From NCBI RefSeq assembly GCF_021556435.1, contig NZ_JAKGCU010000037.1, positions 1-34,213 on the forward strand: a stretch of DNA of 34,213 nucleotides, written 5' to 3'. This DNA comes from Gordonia tangerina (GTDB lineage: Bacteria; Actinomycetota; Actinomycetes; Mycobacteriales; Mycobacteriaceae). This document shows positions 1 through 8,355 of the stretch, one piece after another. The notes below the pieces were generated by a model, which saw nothing but the letters and a program-made list of their open reading frames with translations, searched no databases and was not told where the DNA came from. How positions within the stretch are numbered: the first letter of the stretch is position 1; each line of letters begins with the position of its first letter. The position numbers and the translations under genes were made by a program.

Positions 1-411
1 CACGATGTTTAGACGCGCCACATCGTCGAGCGGTTCCGCCGATCTTTTCCCGACATGATCGACCCCTTTACCCACCGCATCCACATGTTCGGCGGAGATC
101 GCCCCATCGGCGGCATGCGCGCCCAGAGTGGGCAGCTGCGCACGGGCAGTGGCGATACGGATCAGACGGGACGCGACCGCCGGCGCGAGCCCCATCACGA
201 TCAACAGTTCACTGAGTTTGCGGCCGTGGTCGCGGGCCACACCCAGTCGGTCCAGATGGCCGACCACCGTCGCAGCGTGATGGTCGATCAGATTACGCAA
301 CGTGACCAGAGCGGTCATCGCATCGAACGCTGCACGCCCCGACATATCGGCGCCCAAGTGCAGGTCGCGAACAGAATCAGTGATGGTGGTGAGATCCCCC
401 GAAGCTCCCAT
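1..411 (-). CDS. DUF222 / 13E12-repeat family protein, N-terminal part (cut by window edge)
   Basis: The minus strand is open from an ATG at 411 to the window edge (137 codons). The protein is alpha-helical, with a segment typical of the DUF222 (13E12 repeat) family: paired helices, then 'AADGAISAEHVDAVGK', a form of the family's 'G.ls..HvraI' motif. Family members usually continue into a C-terminal HNH nuclease domain, which would lie outside the window, so nuclease activity cannot be judged here. The ATG was chosen because a good promoter places the transcript start on it. A GTG at 432 is also in frame but would lie inside that promoter. These genes are numerous and mobile in Mycobacteriales; function is mostly unknown. 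Family assignment is fairly sure, start moderately so. Confidence 0.7.
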   Translation of the reverse strand, partial: MGASGDLTTITDSVRDLHLGADMSGRAAFDAMTALVTLRNLIDHHAATVVGHLDRLGVARDHGRKLSELLIVMGLAPAVASRLIRIATARAQLPTLGAHAADGAISAEHVDAVGKGVDHVGKRSAEPLDDVARLNIV

Positions 412-446
412 GACTCCACTATGGTCGAACACCAGTTCGATGTCAA
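411..446 (-). promoter_or_regulatory. Promoter giving a probable leaderless transcript for the DUF222 gene
   Basis: Read on the minus strand, a perfect -35 TTGACA (446-441) is followed by a 17-nt spacer and a -10 CATAGT (423-418). The A of the ATG at 411 lies 7 nt after the -10 box, where transcription would begin. No Shine-Dalgarno sequence sits at a proper distance (GGAG is only 2 nt from the ATG). This fits a leaderless mRNA, common in actinobacteria. Confidence 0.6.
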
Positions 447-758
447 GGAGTTTCTTGAAGATAGTGCAGAAGATTTTTGAGCGGGTGGGGTGGTTTCGAT
501 ACGCGGCGGGCTCGCAGGCTCGCACGCCGCTACTCAACCAACGAGGGGGCGGCGGGCTGAGGCACTCGCCTCATGACCCCTGTGCGGCCGCGAGACTTGG
601 CGAGGGGTTCCCCACCCAACCGCTCGTCGGCCGTCATCGACCGTCCGTCGCACAGTCTCACTACTTCGCCGTGTGACCCACAACACCCTATTCTGCTGTG
701 ATTTGCACCTCAATACGCTTGCCAGTCGAGAGTCATCACAGACATTCAGGAGGTAGGC
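412..758. other. Intergenic region between divergent genes
   Basis: These 347 bases hold the DUF222 promoter (418-446), a REP-like element (492-546), and the upstream region of the DUF485-symporter operon. A weak -10 candidate TATTCT (689-694) precedes that operon, but I see no convincing -35. An AGGAGG Shine-Dalgarno lies at 748-753. I see no convincing coding sequence: the short open frames across 534-1007 have no family resemblance and run through the repeat. Confidence 0.5.
492..546. repeat. REP-like dispersed palindromic element, copy 1
   Basis: The element opens with GGTTTCGATACG (492-503) and closes with CTACTCAACCA (530-540). An inner imperfect palindrome has GCGGCG (503-508) facing CGCCGC (525-530). 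The same end motifs, GGT(C/T)TCGATACG and CTACTC(A/G)ACCA, bound the larger inverted repeat at 10847-10955, so the two belong to one family. Such REP-like sequences are scattered through genomes of this group. Confidence 0.6.
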
Positions 759-1118
759 GTGTCCACGATCGAACATCCGCCCGGCTCGGCGTCGCATTCG
801 CCGACCGGCGAGCAGTGGCTGGAAGTCCAGGCCAGCACGGAATTCCAAGACCTGCGGCATCGACTGCGCCGGTTCGTCTTTCCGCTGACGGCGTTCTTCC
901 TGCTGTGGTACGCGCTCTATGTGCTGCTCGGGGCGTTCGCCACCGACTTCATGGGCACAAAGGTTTGGGGCGATATCAACATCGGCCTGATCCTGGGCCT
1001 GCTGCAATTTGTCACGACCTTCGTGATCACTGGGCTCTACGTGCGGTTCGCCAACCGTGACCTCGACCCGCGGGCCACCGCTATCCGCGAGAAGATGGAA
1101 AGCGAGATCAGCGCATGA
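759..1118 (+). CDS. DUF485 small membrane protein, partner of the downstream symporter
   Basis: This 119-residue protein has two transmembrane segments ('FPLTAFFLLWYALYVLLGAF' and 'IGLILGLLQFVTTFVITGLY') and ends in a short charged tail, the normal DUF485 layout. It starts at a GTG 5 nt after AGGAGG. DUF485 genes are habitually found just upstream of ActP/MctC-type solute:sodium symporters, as here, where the stop overlaps the symporter start by 4 nt (ATGA). It probably helps assembly or activity of the transporter; that role is inferred from gene pairing. Family assignment is confident. Confidence 0.88.
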   Translation: MSTIEHPPGSASHSPTGEQWLEVQASTEFQDLRHRLRRFVFPLTAFFLLWYALYVLLGAFATDFMGTKVWGDINIGLILGLLQFVTTFVITGLYVRFANRDLDPRATAIREKMESEISA

Positions 1119-2746
1119 CCACGATCAATATGGCTGCGTCCGTCGGCAACCCGGTCGCCAACATCTCCATCTTCGTAGCGTTCGTCGCCGTCACCATGTA
1201 CGTGGTGATCCGGGCGAGCAAGAACAACAAGTCCGCAGCTGACTTCTTCACCGGCGGCCGTGGCTTCTCCGGCCCACAGAACGGCATTGCCATTGCCGGC
1301 GACTATCTGTCGGCGGCCAGCTTCCTCGGCATCGCCGGCGCCATCGCCGTGTACGGATACGATGGCTTCCTCTACTCCATCGGCTTCCTGGTCGCATGGC
1401 TCGTCGCCCTGCTGCTGGTGGCCGAATTGCTCCGCAACACCGGCAAATTCACCATGGCCGACGTGCTGAGCTTCCGACTGCGCCAGCGTCCGGTGCGGTT
1501 GGCCGCGGCCATCTCCACGCTGATGGTGTCGCTGTTCTATCTCCTCGCCCAGATGGCCGGCGCCGGCGGTCTGGTGGCGCTGCTGCTCGACATCGAGAGC
1601 CGCGTCGGCCAGTCGATCGTGATCGCCATCGTCGGTGCGCTGATGATCGTCTACGTCCTCATCGGCGGTATGAAGGGCACCACCTGGGTGCAGATCATCA
1701 AGGCCGTCCTGCTGATCACCGGTGCCGCGGTCATGACGTTCATCGTGCTGGCGAAGTTCGGTATGAACGTGTCCAGCATCCTCGGCTCTGCACAGGACGC
1801 GATCACCGGATCGTCGGATGAGAAGGTCGCCGCCCGTGACGTTCTCGCCCCCGGCGCCCAATACGGCGGATCGCTCTCGTCGCAGATCAACTTCATCTCG
1901 CTGGCGATCGCCCTGGTGCTCGGTACCGCAGGTCTGCCGCACGTGCTGATGCGCTTCTACACAGTGCCGACGGCCAAGGAAGCACGCAGGTCGGTGGTGT
2001 GGGCCATCGCGCTGATCGGCGCGTTCTACCTGTTCACCCTGATTCTCGGCTACGGCGCCGCCGCATTGGTCGGCCCGGACGAGATCATGAACGCCGCAGG
2101 CGGACAGAACTCGGCAGCACCGCTGCTGGCCTTCGAGCTCGGTGGCGTGGTGCTGCTCGGCATCATCTCGGCGGTGGCCTTCGCGACCATCCTCGCCGTC
2201 GTCGCCGGCCTGGCCATCACGGCATCTGCGTCGTTCGCCCATGATATCTACGGCAGTGTCATCAAGCGCGGCCAGGCTAGCGAGGACGACCAGGTGAAGG
2301 TGTCGCGCTACACCGTTGTGGTGCTGGGCATCATGGCGATCATCCTCGGCATCCTGGCCAACGGTCAGAACATCGCCTTCCTGGTGGCCCTGGCGTTCGC
2401 CATCGCCGCAGCCGCGAACCTGCCGACGATCCTGTACTCGCTGTACTGGAAGCGGTTCAACACCCGCGGTGCGCTGTGGAGCATCTACGGCGGCCTGATC
2501 TCGACGATCGTGCTGATCATCTTCTCGCCGGCCGTTTCCGGATCGGCGACCGCGATGATTCCCGGCGCCGACTTCGCCTGGTTCCCGCTGTCCAACCCCG
2601 GCATCATCTCGATCCCGGTCGGCTTCCTCCTCGGCATCATCGGCACGCTGACCACGCCGAAGGATGCCGGCACCCCGGAACGTAACGCGGAGATGGAAGT
2701 TCGCTCGCTGACCGGTGTCGGTGCGGAAAAGGCGGTCGCGCACTAG
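1115..2746 (+). CDS. actP: Cation/monocarboxylate (acetate) symporter, ActP/MctC-like, SSS family
   Basis: This 543-residue, strongly hydrophobic protein of the sodium:solute symporter family has about 13 membrane segments. The N-terminal 'FFTGGRGFSGPQNGIAIAGDYLSAASFLG' region (about residues 46-75) is the ActP-type signature, and 'LPHVLMRFYTVPTAKEARRSV' (about 275-295) is typical of the branch. Family members import acetate, propionate or pyruvate with Na+ or H+. In Corynebacterium the equivalent pair (DUF485 gene then mctC) takes up monocarboxylates. Translation is coupled to the DUF485 gene through an ATGA overlap. The exact substrate cannot be read from sequence. It is convergent with the amidase gene downstream. 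Confidence 0.88.
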   Translation: MTTINMAASVGNPVANISIFVAFVAVTMYVVIRASKNNKSAADFFTGGRGFSGPQNGIAIAGDYLSAASFLGIAGAIAVYGYDGFLYSIGFLVAWLVALLLVAELLRNTGKFTMADVLSFRLRQRPVRLAAAISTLMVSLFYLLAQMAGAGGLVALLLDIESRVGQSIVIAIVGALMIVYVLIGGMKGTTWVQIIKAVLLITGAAVMTFIVLAKFGMNVSSILGSAQDAITGSSDEKVAARDVLAPGAQYGGSLSSQINFISLAIALVLGTAGLPHVLMRFYTVPTAKEARRSVVWAIALIGAFYLFTLILGYGAAALVGPDEIMNAAGGQNSAAPLLAFELGGVVLLGIISAVAFATILAVVAGLAITASASFAHDIYGSVIKRGQASEDDQVKVSRYTVVVLGIMAIILGILANGQNIAFLVALAFAIAAAANLPTILYSLYWKRFNTRGALWSIYGGLISTIVLIIFSPAVSGSATAMIPGADFAWFPLSNPGIISIPVGFLLGIIGTLTTPKDAGTPERNAEMEVRSLTGVGAEKAVAH

Positions 2747-2797
2747 GTTTCGCGGGGATCCGTTCCACCGCTTCGTTGGCACCGAAGGCCAGGATCA

Positions 2798-2878
2798 ACG
2801 CAGGTCGGCTCGGGTCGCGCGGGTTGGCTCGGATCGCGCGGGTTGGCTCGGATCGCGCGGGCGGTCGACGACCTGCGT
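2798..2878. repeat. Terminator-like stem with three 19-bp tandem repeats in its loop
   Basis: ACGCAGGTCG (2798-2807) pairs perfectly with CGACCTGCGT (2869-2878), which is followed by a short T run. Between and overlapping the arms are three 19-bp direct repeats, at 2803-2821, 2822-2840 and 2841-2859. The last two are identical; the first differs at two positions. It sits between the convergent symporter and amidase genes, so it could end transcription from either side. Confidence 0.65.
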
Positions 2879-2905
2879 TTTCTCGGCCGACCCGCGCGGG
2901 GCCCC

Positions 2906-4318
2906 TCAGCTCTCCTGAATCCGCGCGAACGGCTGTGCCGCTTCAAGTTCGAACGCCAGCTCCAGCAACAGCCGCTCCCGCCCCAGGTCGGCGCCGAAGT
3001 GGATGCCCAGCGGCCGGCCGTCGGAGGTCCGTCCCAGCGGTAGACTCATCGCGGGCGTGCCCGACGTATTGTTCGCAGGCGTGTAGGCGACGTAGTGCAC
3101 GAGCCGCTCGAAGATCACGTCGAAGTCGCCGCCGGGATCGAGGTAGCCGATCCGTGGGACGGTGTGCGACAGCGTCGGCGACAGCAGCAGGTCGAAACGG
3201 TCAAAGACGGTGCGGAACTTCGCTGTGGCCCGTTTGAGCCCGATGATCGTCGCCGGGGTGCGCCAGAACGCCCGCGCGTATCGCCGCGCAAGTCCCCGAG
3301 TGAACGGGTCCAGGGCCGCTTTGTCGAAGTCCTTGCCGACCATGAGTTTTCCGGCGCGGTCCATGGTGAAGGCGAGCATCGACCAGTAGTCAGTGAATTG
3401 CCGGACGAAGGTCTCGTCCAGCGGGACCGGGGTCGATTCCACGTGGTGGCCGAGCGACGTCAACAGTTCGACCACCTCGGTCATCGCAGTGGCGGTGTCG
3501 TCGTCGATCGGGGCGCCGGTAACGGTGTCGGTGATCAGTCCGATACGCAACCGGCGCGTTCCCGGCCCTTCCACCAGCCCGACGCGGGGCAGGCCTTCGG
3601 GCGCGCGGAAACGGTCGGCATCGTCGATGAAATGCGCAGTGTCACGCACGGTTCGACTCAGGATGCCGTTGGAGATGATATCGACTGGCAGGATGCGTCC
3701 GGTCGGCGACGGTTCGACACGCCCGCGCGACGGCTTCAGCCCGACCAGCCCGCACGCCGCAGCCGGTATCCGGATCGAGCCGCCACCATCGTTGCCGTGC
3801 GCCAGCGGCAGCGCCCCGGCGGCAACCAACGCGGCCGAGCCTCCCGACGAAGCGCCCGCCGAATAGTCGGTGTTCCAGGGGTTTCGGGTGGGTTCGCGGT
3901 CGACGAACTCCGTGGTCGCGGTGAGCCCGAAGGCCGGCAATGTCGAGGCGCCGACGATGTTCACGCCGGTCGACAACAACTGCTCGGTGAACGGCTCGTT
4001 GCCCTTTGCCGGCAGATCGGGCATCGCGGCCGACCCGTTGCCCACGGGCAACCCCTCGAACAGGGTGTTGTTCTTGATGATCGACGGGACTCCGGCGAAC
4101 GATCCGCCGGGGATGCCCTCCCCGACCGCTCGTTTGCGGGCCCGCTCGCGATCGTCGACGGCGACCGCATTCAGATGCGGCTCTACCGCATCGATGCGGG
4201 CCAGAGCGGCCTCCAACGCCTCAGCGGCCGATATCTCCCCGCCGGCGATCGCGGCGGCGATGCCCACCCCGTCCCGATCGCCGAGAGCATCATCGCCGAA
4301 GGCATGCACGTGTCGCAT
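2906..4318 (-). CDS. Amidase, amidase-signature (AS) family
   Basis: This 470-residue enzyme has the Lys-Ser-Ser catalytic triad of the amidase-signature family: Lys82 in 'GVPSIIKNN', the cis-Ser at 157 in 'AGASSGGSA', and the nucleophile Ser181 in 'GGGSIRIPA'. The 24-residue gap between the two serines matches the family. It hydrolyses a C-N amide bond; the substrate is not predictable. It is a stand-alone hydrolase rather than GatA, since no gatB or gatC is near. It begins 9 bp after the TetR gene on the same strand, so the two form an operon, and the divergent MFS exporter suggests a shared inducer or substrate. AGGG lies about 7 nt before the ATG. Confidence 0.88.
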   Translation of the reverse strand: MRHVHAFGDDALGDRDGVGIAAAIAGGEISAAEALEAALARIDAVEPHLNAVAVDDRERARKRAVGEGIPGGSFAGVPSIIKNNTLFEGLPVGNGSAAMPDLPAKGNEPFTEQLLSTGVNIVGASTLPAFGLTATTEFVDREPTRNPWNTDYSAGASSGGSAALVAAGALPLAHGNDGGGSIRIPAAACGLVGLKPSRGRVEPSPTGRILPVDIISNGILSRTVRDTAHFIDDADRFRAPEGLPRVGLVEGPGTRRLRIGLITDTVTGAPIDDDTATAMTEVVELLTSLGHHVESTPVPLDETFVRQFTDYWSMLAFTMDRAGKLMVGKDFDKAALDPFTRGLARRYARAFWRTPATIIGLKRATAKFRTVFDRFDLLLSPTLSHTVPRIGYLDPGGDFDVIFERLVHYVAYTPANNTSGTPAMSLPLGRTSDGRPLGIHFGADLGRERLLLELAFELEAAQPFARIQES

Positions 4319-4327
4319 GCGCCGACC

Positions 4328-4939
4328 CTAGCGCGATGTGCCGCGCGATTCGGTCATGCGCATGACATCGGCGGCCAGCGTCGCGGCGTAGGTGTCGTCG
4401 AGCCCCAGGCCGAACACCGCGTGGTGATACAGGGGCGCGATGACATGGTCGAGGATCTGCCGCACCGACGGCGTCGCCTCGCCGCGCTGGGCGGCCCGAT
4501 CCACCATCTGTTCGGCCTGTTCGCGCCGGATCTCCCAGCACGGGCACTCCTCCACTACGTCATCGCGGGCGAACACCATCGCCCGGAGGTAGGCGCGGCG
4601 CTTGGGCCGGCCGATGTCGGCGGCGATGATCCGTGACCACTCGGCCAGATCAGCGCCGAGATCTCTGGTGTCGGGTAGCGGCTCACCCTGGGTGAGCGCT
4701 GCGACGGCCACCTCACCCAGCAACGCCTCGATGGAACCCCATCGCCGGTAGATACTGGTCGGATTGACCTCGGCCAACTCGGCGACCTCGGGGATCGTCA
4801 TGGTGTCACGCCTACCTGCGCCCACGAGCTGACCTACCGCGGCATAGACCGCAGACTGCACTCGCGCGCTACGTCCGCCGGGCCGACGCGCCCGATCACC
4901 CGCGTCCGGACGCGATGCGGCGGCATGGGAACTACTCAT
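4328..4939 (-). CDS. TetR-family regulator
   Basis: The 203-residue protein has an N-terminal helix-turn-helix around residues 45-70 ('MTIPEVAELAEVNPTSIYRRWGS') and a helical ligand-binding domain of the TetR_C_11-like type. I prefer the ATG at 4939, giving 'MSSSHAAAS', because AATAAT (4952-4947) could be a -10 box 7 nt upstream. An ATG at 4948 would add three residues. It is the first gene of an operon with the amidase and is divergent from the MFS exporter. It probably represses both directions from the repeated motif in the 90-bp gap. The ligand is unknown. Confidence 0.82.
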   Translation of the reverse strand: MSSSHAAASRPDAGDRARRPGGRSARVQSAVYAAVGQLVGAGRRDTMTIPEVAELAEVNPTSIYRRWGSIEALLGEVAVAALTQGEPLPDTRDLGADLAEWSRIIAADIGRPKRRAYLRAMVFARDDVVEECPCWEIRREQAEQMVDRAAQRGEATPSVRQILDHVIAPLYHHAVFGLGLDDTYAATLAADVMRMTESRGTSR

Positions 4940-4952
4940 GCGATCCATTATT

Positions 4953-5019
4953 GCAAATCAAGTTGCTTTAGTGGCGGCCTCTGGATACGTTGAATCTAAC
5001 GCAAATGTCTTTGCTTTAG
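4953..5019 (+). promoter_or_regulatory. Duplicated operator-like motif and MFS-gene promoter
   Basis: The motif GCAAAT-N5-TGCTTTAG occurs twice in direct orientation, at 4953-4971 and 5001-5019. Each copy also has partial dyad symmetry (GCAA...TTGC). A plausible promoter for the exporter is TTGCTT (4963-4968), a 17-nt spacer and TACGTT (4986-4991). The first copy thus covers the -35 box and the second runs into the AGGAG ribosome-binding site (5018-5022). This arrangement suits repression by the divergent TetR protein. Binding is inferred. Confidence 0.6.
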
Positions 5020-5027
5020 GAGTGGCG

Positions 5028-6272
5028 ATGCCCCGGTTACACCCGCACCGCGCGTTCTGGGTGGTCACCGCCACGTTCGTGATGGTGCTCTTTTCCTCTG
5101 CGGCACCCTCGCCCCTCTACCCCGTTTATCAGGAGCTGTGGGGCTTCTCCGCATTCACCCTCACCGCGGTCTTCGCCATCTACGTGGCGACGATGCTGAT
5201 CAGCCTGCTCACGGTGGGCGCGCTCTCCGACCACATCGGACGACGTCCGGTGCTCGCGGTGGCGCTCGCGTTGCTGATCGCGAGCATGGTGCTGTTCGTC
5301 GTGGCCGACAACGTCGGCGTTCTGATGGCCGCACGCGCCCTGCAAGGCCTTGCCACCGGCGCCGCGATGGGCACCCTGACCGCGACCGTCGTGGACCTGC
5401 AGCCAACTCCCCGCCTCGGCTCTGCCATCACCGGCGCCGCGCCGGCCATCGGACTCGCCGGCGGCGTCGCGATCGCCGGACTGCTGGTCGAGTACGCACC
5501 GGCACCACGGTTCCTCGTCTACGAGGTGATCCTCGGACTGTTCGCCGCGCTCCTCGTAGCGTTGCTGGTGGTCCCCGAAACCTCCGAGCGCGTCGGCTTC
5601 ACCTCCCGACGGCACCTTGTCGCCACCCTCTCACCGCAGGTGACCCTCCCCTCGTCGGTCCGCCGGGTGTTCGTCGCGGCGGTGCCCGCGCTGGTCGCGA
5701 CGTGGTCGCTCGGCGGGCTCTACCTGTCGCTCGGGTCGTCGGTGGTGGCGCGGGTCTTCGGCGTCGAGAACCACGCCGAGGCAGGCGTGCTGCTGTTCAC
5801 CTTCTTCGCCTCGGCTGCGGTCACTTCTCTGCTGATCACCGGTCGCGAAGCCGCCACCAAGCTGGCCTTCAGCTATCCCGCGCTCACCGGTGGTGCGGTC
5901 ATCTCCCTGTCGGGCGTGCTGTCCGAGGCGCTGCCGCTATATGTCGTAGGTTCGATCGTGGCCGGATCCGGATTCGCCGCGACCTTCCTCGGCGCACTGG
6001 ACAGCATCGTCGCGGCAACCCCGACACAACAACGCGGACAGGTCTTCTCATCGGTGTTCGTCGCCAGCTACCTCGCGTTCAGCCTCCCTGCGGTGGTGGC
6101 CGGGCTCGTCGTGTCCCATGCGGGCCTGCAGGCAACGGTCGTCGGGTACGTGGCCTACGTCCTGACGCTGGCGATCCTCGGCGCGCTCGTCAACGCGGTG
6201 CGACGCCGGTCGACGCGACGCGACGCCTCAGCAGCAGAGGCAGCCAACCACGCGATCGCGGCGCCTCGCTGA
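5028..6272 (+). CDS. MFS transporter, drug-exporter type (DHA1-like)
   Basis: The 414-residue protein has 12 predicted membrane segments. The major-facilitator motif A between helices 2 and 3 is 'GALSDHIGRRPVL', and the first helix ends in 'SSAAPSPLYPVYQELW', common in actinobacterial exporters of this type. The start is set at 5028 because AGGAG lies 5 nt upstream; an earlier in-frame ATG at 4938 would overlap the TetR gene and the promoter. It is divergent from TetR-amidase and probably expels a compound sensed by that regulator. The substrate is unknown. The C-terminal tail is rich in Arg and Ala. Confidence 0.87.
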   Translation: MPRLHPHRAFWVVTATFVMVLFSSAAPSPLYPVYQELWGFSAFTLTAVFAIYVATMLISLLTVGALSDHIGRRPVLAVALALLIASMVLFVVADNVGVLMAARALQGLATGAAMGTLTATVVDLQPTPRLGSAITGAAPAIGLAGGVAIAGLLVEYAPAPRFLVYEVILGLFAALLVALLVVPETSERVGFTSRRHLVATLSPQVTLPSSVRRVFVAAVPALVATWSLGGLYLSLGSSVVARVFGVENHAEAGVLLFTFFASAAVTSLLITGREAATKLAFSYPALTGGAVISLSGVLSEALPLYVVGSIVAGSGFAATFLGALDSIVAATPTQQRGQVFSSVFVASYLAFSLPAVVAGLVVSHAGLQATVVGYVAYVLTLAILGALVNAVRRRSTRRDASAAEAANHAIAAPR

Positions 6273-6308
6273 GGAGCTCGCACACACGCAGTCGCTCGGT
6301 CCCGAACG

Positions 6309-6923
6309 TCACGTACCCGCGTCGGACTCCCGAGCACCGACGATCCGCGCAGCCATATCTGCATGGAACTCACCGATCTGCTCGGGTGTCATCGCACCCG
6401 ATTCCCGGTACCAACGCGCGACGTCGACGCCCATCGACAGCAGCAGCGTCGTCGTCGCCTTCGGGTCGTCGACGTCGAAGGCCCCGTCTGCGATACCCGC
6501 GCCCACAATCGCGCCGACTCGTGCGGCGACCTCCTTGCGCATGACCTCGATGGCCGCGCGATGCTCGGGCGAGAGCGAGTCCAACTCGTAATTGACCACC
6601 CGCGACCAGACGTGATCGCGGGCGTGGTGGGCGGCGAGCGCACCGATCACGGCCCGCAACCGGAGGGCGGGCGACTGCTCGGGGGCGTCGGAAGCGTCGA
6701 TCAATCGCAGAAACGACCGATGCCCGGCGTCGGAGAGCTCGTAGAGCACCTCTTCCTTGGACTTGAAATGCACGTACACCGCCGCCGGACTCATCTGCGC
6801 GCCGGTGGCGATGTCGCGGGTGGTGGTCGTGGTGAACCCCTTGGCGGCAAAGGCCTCCACCGCGGCGCGCAGCAACCGTGAGCGTGCCGCGACGGCACGG
6901 GGCGGCGGTTCCACGACAGACAT
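6309..6923 (-). CDS. TetR-family regulator of the adjacent acyl-CoA dehydrogenase genes
   Basis: The 204-residue regulator has a clear N-terminal helix-turn-helix ('TRDIATGAQMSPAAVYVHFKSKEE') and a helical C-terminal domain. The start at 6923 follows GGAG and a purine-rich stretch; in-frame ATGs at 6947 and 7013 are possible, but the latter lies inside the operator. It is divergent from a two-subunit acyl-CoA dehydrogenase, with a perfect inverted repeat between them. It therefore likely represses those genes and itself, with an acyl-CoA as the natural candidate ligand. The ligand is inferred from related fatty-acid and sterol regulators. It is convergent with the MFS gene. Confidence 0.83.
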   Translation of the reverse strand: MSVVEPPPRAVAARSRLLRAAVEAFAAKGFTTTTTRDIATGAQMSPAAVYVHFKSKEEVLYELSDAGHRSFLRLIDASDAPEQSPALRLRAVIGALAAHHARDHVWSRVVNYELDSLSPEHRAAIEVMRKEVAARVGAIVGAGIADGAFDVDDPKATTTLLLSMGVDVARWYRESGAMTPEQIGEFHADMAARIVGARESDAGT

Positions 6924-6972
6924 GTCCCCGTTCTCCGTTCTCGACATTTCGCCGGTTGCACGGCTCCGGACA

Positions 6973-7001
6973 TTGACAGGGGCCGCGGGGCGCGGCATAG
7001 T
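6973..7001 (+). promoter_or_regulatory. Promoter of the acyl-CoA dehydrogenase pair
   Basis: A perfect -35 TTGACA (6973-6978), a 17-nt spacer and a -10 CATAGT (6996-7001) point at the dehydrogenase genes. The boxes and spacing are the same as those before the DUF222 gene at the left edge. The expected start near 7008 lies just before the palindromic operator, so a bound repressor would block initiation or escape. Confidence 0.6.
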
Positions 7002-7011
7002 GCACAGTATC

Positions 7012-7029
7012 ACTAAGCAAGCGCTTAGT
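7012..7029. promoter_or_regulatory. Perfect palindromic TetR operator
   Basis: ACTAAGC-AAGC-GCTTAGT is an 18-bp inverted repeat with two perfect 7-bp arms. It lies between the divergent TetR and acyl-CoA dehydrogenase genes, directly downstream of the -10 box of the latter. Its size and symmetry are typical of TetR-family operators. The regulator encoded next to it is the obvious candidate to bind it. Confidence 0.75.
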
Positions 7030-7105
7030 CAGCAGCCGCGGACAACCGGCCACCGAGTTCCGCGACCGCACCCCACATCCCCTGACCAGGAGTAAGACAG
7101 AACTC

Positions 7106-8302
<1,197 letters not shown>

Positions 8303-8355
8303 GCCAAGCGCCGCCTCACTACTTTTCACGACTCACGAGAACCTGGGAACCATTC

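Noticed and set aside
697..712. Possible Crp/GlxR site TGTGA-N6 before the DUF485-symporter operon
   Set aside because: Only the left half fits TGTGA-N6-TCACA; the right half (CCTCA) matches poorly. A nearby TGTGA at 672 is also a half-site only.
1037..2782. A 581-codon open frame antisense to the symporter
   Set aside because: Its product is rich in His, Asp, Gly and Arg with no hydrophobic core or known motif, as expected for the reverse of a GC-rich membrane-protein gene. The plus-strand symporter has clear family signatures.
3095..4636. A 513-codon open frame antisense to the amidase and TetR genes
   Set aside because: It spans two well-supported genes and its translation is low-complexity Arg/Gly/Asp. 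It arises from third-position GC bias.
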